Shown one piece after another: positions 61,316 through 64,000 of a stretch of DNA of 64,000 nucleotides. The stretch is taken from NCBI GenBank assembly GCA_023228025.1, contig JALOCD010000001.1, forward strand, positions 83,399 through 147,398. Direction: 5' to 3'. Source of the stretch: Prolixibacteraceae bacterium. Lineage in GTDB: Bacteria; Bacteroidota; Bacteroidia; Bacteroidales; Prolixibacteraceae. Both the position numbers and the translations under genes were made by a program. The notes beneath the pieces are model-generated. The model was not told the origin of the DNA. It searched no databases and worked only from the letters and a program-made list of their open reading frames with translations. Position 1 is the first letter of the stretch, and every line of letters starts with the position of its first letter.

Positions 61316-64000
61316 TAAAACCAGATATAAGATCACTATTGGAATCTAGGATTCTTGTCCTTGACGGCGCCATGGGAACAATGATCCAGCAGTACAAATT
61401 TTCAGAAGCCGATTTCAGGGGCGAACGTTTCAAAAACTGGAACTCCTCCCTAAAAGGCAACAACGATCTGCTCTCTCTGACCAGGCCACAAGCCATTACC
61501 GAGATTCACGAAGCCTTTCTGGATGCAGGAGCCGATATCCTTGAAACCAATACTTTCAATGCAACCTCCATCTCGCAAAGCGACTATGGAACAGAGGCGT
61601 TTGTGCGTGAAATTAACCGTGAATCGGCAAGACTCGCGGTTGAAGCAGCCAACAAATTTTCCACTCCGGATAAACCACGTTATGTGGCAGGGTCGGTTGG
61701 CCCTACCAACAAAACCTGCTCCATGTCGCCCGATGTGAACGATCCGGGCTTCAGGGCCATTTCATTTCAGGATCTGAAAGAGTCCTATCGTGAACAGATT
61801 GAAGGATTGCTGGAAGGCGGGGTCGATTTGTTGATAGTCGAAACCATTTTCGATACCCTCAATTGTAAAGTTGCCCTTGTAGCTATCAACGAAATCCTTG
61901 AAGAGAGTGGTATCAGGCTTCCGGTGATGGTTTCCGGAACCATCACCGACAAGAGTGGCAGGACGCTTTCGGGCCAGACCATCGAGGCTTTCCTCAACTC
62001 CGTCTCCCACATCGATCTGCTCACCATTGGCTTGAATTGCTCCTTTGGTGCGAAAGATATTCGTCCATACCTGGAAGAACTTAGCAGGAAAGCCCCATTT
62101 TTGATCAGCGTCCATCCCAATGCAGGATTGCCCAACCAGTTTGGCGAATACGATGAATCGCCCGAAATGATGAGCCTCCAGGTAGCAGAATTTACAAATA
62201 ATCTGACAGTCAATATTATCGGAGGATGCTGCGGTACAACACCCGACCATATCCGGGAATTGGCAAAACTGGCAGCCACCGCAAAACCTCACCGCAAAGC
62301 GCAGCCCGAAAAAGTTACCCGTCTAAGCGGACTGGAGCCGCTCACCATCGATAAACTCTCCAATTTTATCAACATCGGGGAACGGTGCAACGTTTCGGGA
62401 TCCATCAAATTTGCCCGGTTGATCCGTGACGGGAAGTACGATGAAGCCCTCTCTGTAGCCAGGGAGATGGTAGAAGGCGGAGCACAGGTCATCGACATCA
62501 ACATGGACGATGCCATGCTCGATGCCAAAAAGGAGATGGTCAGGTTTCTCAACCTGATCGCTTCGGAACCGGATATTTCAAGACTACCAATCATGATCGA
62601 CTCCTCCAAATGGGAGGTGATCGAGGCCGGATTACAATGTATCCAGGGAAAGTCGATCGTCAACTCCATCAGCCTCAAAGAGGGTGAAGAGCTTTTCCTC
62701 AATTGTGCCCGCAAGATCAGAAATTACGGTGCCGCCGTGGTGGTGATGGCCTTCGATGAAGAGGGTCAGGCTACCACCTACGAAAAGAGAATTGCCATTT
62801 GCGAAAGAGCTTATCATCTTCTGGTGGACAAAGTTCACTTTCCTGCCGAAGACATCATCTTTGATCCGAATATTCTGACGATTGGAACGGGGTTGGAAGA
62901 ACATAACAACTATGCGATCGATTTTTTCAGGACAACTACCTGGATCAAGGAGCATTTGCCCTATGCCAAAGTGAGCGGCGGAATATCCAATGTCTCCTTC
63001 TCCTTCAGGGGAAATAACATCTTACGGGAAGCCATCCATTCGGTCTTTCTGTTCCATGCCATCAAAGCGGGTCTGGACATGGGAATCGTTAATCCCGGAA
63101 TGTTGCAGATTTACGACGAAATTCCGGCTGAATTACTCGAACTTGTCGAAGATCTCGTGCAAAACAGACGGCCCGACGCGACAGAACGTCTGCTCGAATT
63201 TTCCGAGAAAATCAAAGCTGTTGATGAAAAACAGGAAAAGGTAGAAGCCTGGAGGGAGCTCCCTTTGGCCGAAAGGATTGAGCACGCGATGGTGAAGGGC
63301 GTCACTGACTTCATCGAAAGCGATGTAGCCGAACTGCTCCCTCAATTCGATTCACCGTTGAATATCATTGAAGGGCCCCTCATGGATGGGATGAACAAAG
63401 TCGGAGACCTTTTCGGAGCGGGTAAAATGTTCCTTCCACAAGTAATTAAGTCAGCCCGTGTTATGAAAAAGGCCGTGGCATGGCTCCAGCCTTACATCGA
63501 GGAAGAGAAGAAATTGCTGCCCAACAAAGTGGTCGTTCAAAAGAAGATTCTGCTAGCCACTGTAAAAGGCGATGTGCACGACATCGGTAAAAATATTGTC
63601 GGCGTGGTACTCGCCTGCAACAATTATGAGGTCATCGACCTGGGGGTAATGGTGCCATGTGAAACCATCCTGGAGACAGCCAAAAATGAAAAGGTCGATA
63701 TCATCGGATTAAGCGGTTTGATCACACCATCGCTCGAAGAGATGGTACACGTGGCAAAAGAGATGGAAAAAAGGGGCTTAAAACTACCCTTGCTGATCGG
63801 TGGGGCAACCACCTCTAAAATCCATACAGCAGTCAAAATTGCCCCCGAATACAGCAATACCACCCTTTATGTCAAGGATGCCTCGCGGTCTGTTCAGGTA
63901 GTGGCAGAATTGCTCTCCGGATCACCCGAATTTCTAAAGTCAACTTTGGATGAATATGCGGGGTTAAGGCAGGTTCAAAGCGCCAAAAAGCCAAAAGAAT
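61312..64000 (+). CDS. metH: Cobalamin-dependent methionine synthase, 3' end outside the window
   Basis: Starting at ATG 61312, which overlaps the previous stop by 4 bp, 896 residues are visible. They include the homocysteine domain ([15 protein letters not shown]; zinc cysteines in GLNCSF and [10 protein letters not shown]), the folate domain ([28 protein letters not shown]), the cap, and the B12 domain with the cobalt-ligating DVHDIGKN followed by GLSGLITPS. The reactivation domain is missing because the window ends. The enzyme transfers methyl from methyltetrahydrofolate to homocysteine. Confidence 0.95.
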   Translation, partial: MIKPDIRSLLESRILVLDGAMGTMIQQYKFSEADFRGERFKNWNSSLKGNNDLLSLTRPQAITEIHEAFLDAGADILETNTFNATSISQSDYGTEAFVREINRESARLAVEAANKFSTPDKPRYVAGSVGPTNKTCSMSPDVNDPGFRAISFQDLKESYREQIEGLLEGGVDLLIVETIFDTLNCKVALVAINEILEESGIRLPVMVSGTITDKSGRTLSGQTIEAFLNSVSHIDLLTIGLNCSFGAKDIRPYLEELSRKAPFLISVHPNAGLPNQFGEYDESPEMMSLQVAEFTNNLTVNIIGGCCGTTPDHIRELAKLAATAKPHRKAQPEKVTRLSGLEPLTIDKLSNFINIGERCNVSGSIKFARLIRDGKYDEALSVAREMVEGGAQVIDINMDDAMLDAKKEMVRFLNLIASEPDISRLPIMIDSSKWEVIEAGLQCIQGKSIVNSISLKEGEELFLNCARKIRNYGAAVVVMAFDEEGQATTYEKRIAICERAYHLLVDKVHFPAEDIIFDPNILTIGTGLEEHNNYAIDFFRTTTWIKEHLPYAKVSGGISNVSFSFRGNNILREAIHSVFLFHAIKAGLDMGIVNPGMLQIYDEIPAELLELVEDLVQNRRPDATERLLEFSEKIKAVDEKQEKVEAWRELPLAERIEHAMVKGVTDFIESDVAELLPQFDSPLNIIEGPLMDGMNKVGDLFGAGKMFLPQVIKSARVMKKAVAWLQPYIEEEKKLLPNKVVVQKKILLATVKGDVHDIGKNIVGVVLACNNYEVIDLGVMVPCETILETAKNEKVDIIGLSGLITPSLEEMVHVAKEMEKRGLKLPLLIGGATTSKIHTAVKIAPEYSNTTLYVKDASRSVQVVAELLSGSPEFLKSTLDEYAGLRQVQSAKKPKE

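Noticed and set aside
30000..64000. tRNA, rRNA or CRISPR features
   Set aside because: No cloverleaf-type sequence, rRNA core sequence or regularly spaced direct repeats were seen on reading; a dedicated tRNA scan was not possible.

Overview
The window looks like chromosomal DNA of a member of the Bacteroidota, probably an anaerobic or facultatively anaerobic relative of the Marinilabiliales/Prolixibacteraceae (inference). The reasons are two SusC/SusD outer-membrane uptake pairs, an ECF sigma/FecR pair, LytS/LytTR and propeller-type sensor kinases, Tat-exported oxidoreductases, a TAnnTTTG-type promoter, and an oxygen-sensitive glycyl-radical enzyme. No rRNA, tRNA or CRISPR array was seen. 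Intergenic DNA is unusually rich in dispersed short repeats of at least eight families.

Layout. 0-4 kb: a glycyl-radical enzyme (GRE) and its radical-SAM activase on the minus strand; the GRE gene has taken up two REP-like palindromes in frame. 4-16.8 kb: a dense defence and selfish-gene island. It holds a HEPN/MNT toxin-antitoxin pair, a PIN/Xre-ImmA pair, a three-gene ubiquitin-like operon (multi-ubiquitin protein, E1-like DUF6791/ThiF protein, DUF6527 protein), a restriction-type nuclease, a PH-domain protein, a KilA-N gene, an HNH-type pseudogene and an AbiE-type pair. Between them lie broken antirepressor genes (BRO-N and RhuM families) and four copies of a ~115-bp repeat that encodes a conserved ~25-residue peptide. 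A short structured RNA candidate lies next to the ubiquitin-like operon.

17-30 kb: housekeeping and sensory genes (transaldolase, DUF3089 esterase, Tat aldo/keto reductase, a large propeller histidine kinase), then a LytS kinase, an ACE-like lipoprotein that has lost its catalytic glutamate, and a LytTR regulator. 30-41 kb: SusD/SusC pair 1, two small secreted proteins, a glycerophosphodiesterase, and a selenium/sulfur cluster (DUF3343, cysteine-desulfurase-like protein, YedF, tRNA 2-selenouridine synthase). 41-64 kb: an unknown membrane protein overlapping an SMP-30 protein, an unknown anchored protein, a UroD-family protein, a Tat sugar isomerase, SusD/SusC pair 2 with FecR and ECF sigma factor, a ceramidase-like protein, a HAD phosphatase, DUF6599 plus an Fe-S aldo/keto reductase, an FAD oxidoreductase broken by one in-frame stop, and cobalamin-dependent methionine synthase running off the right edge.

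The strongest unexplained signal is in the island. Every BRO-N, RhuM and KilA-N gene or remnant carries a perfect or decayed palindrome of 21-37 bp inside its coding sequence. Within a family the palindrome sits at the same protein position, but its sequence differs between members.
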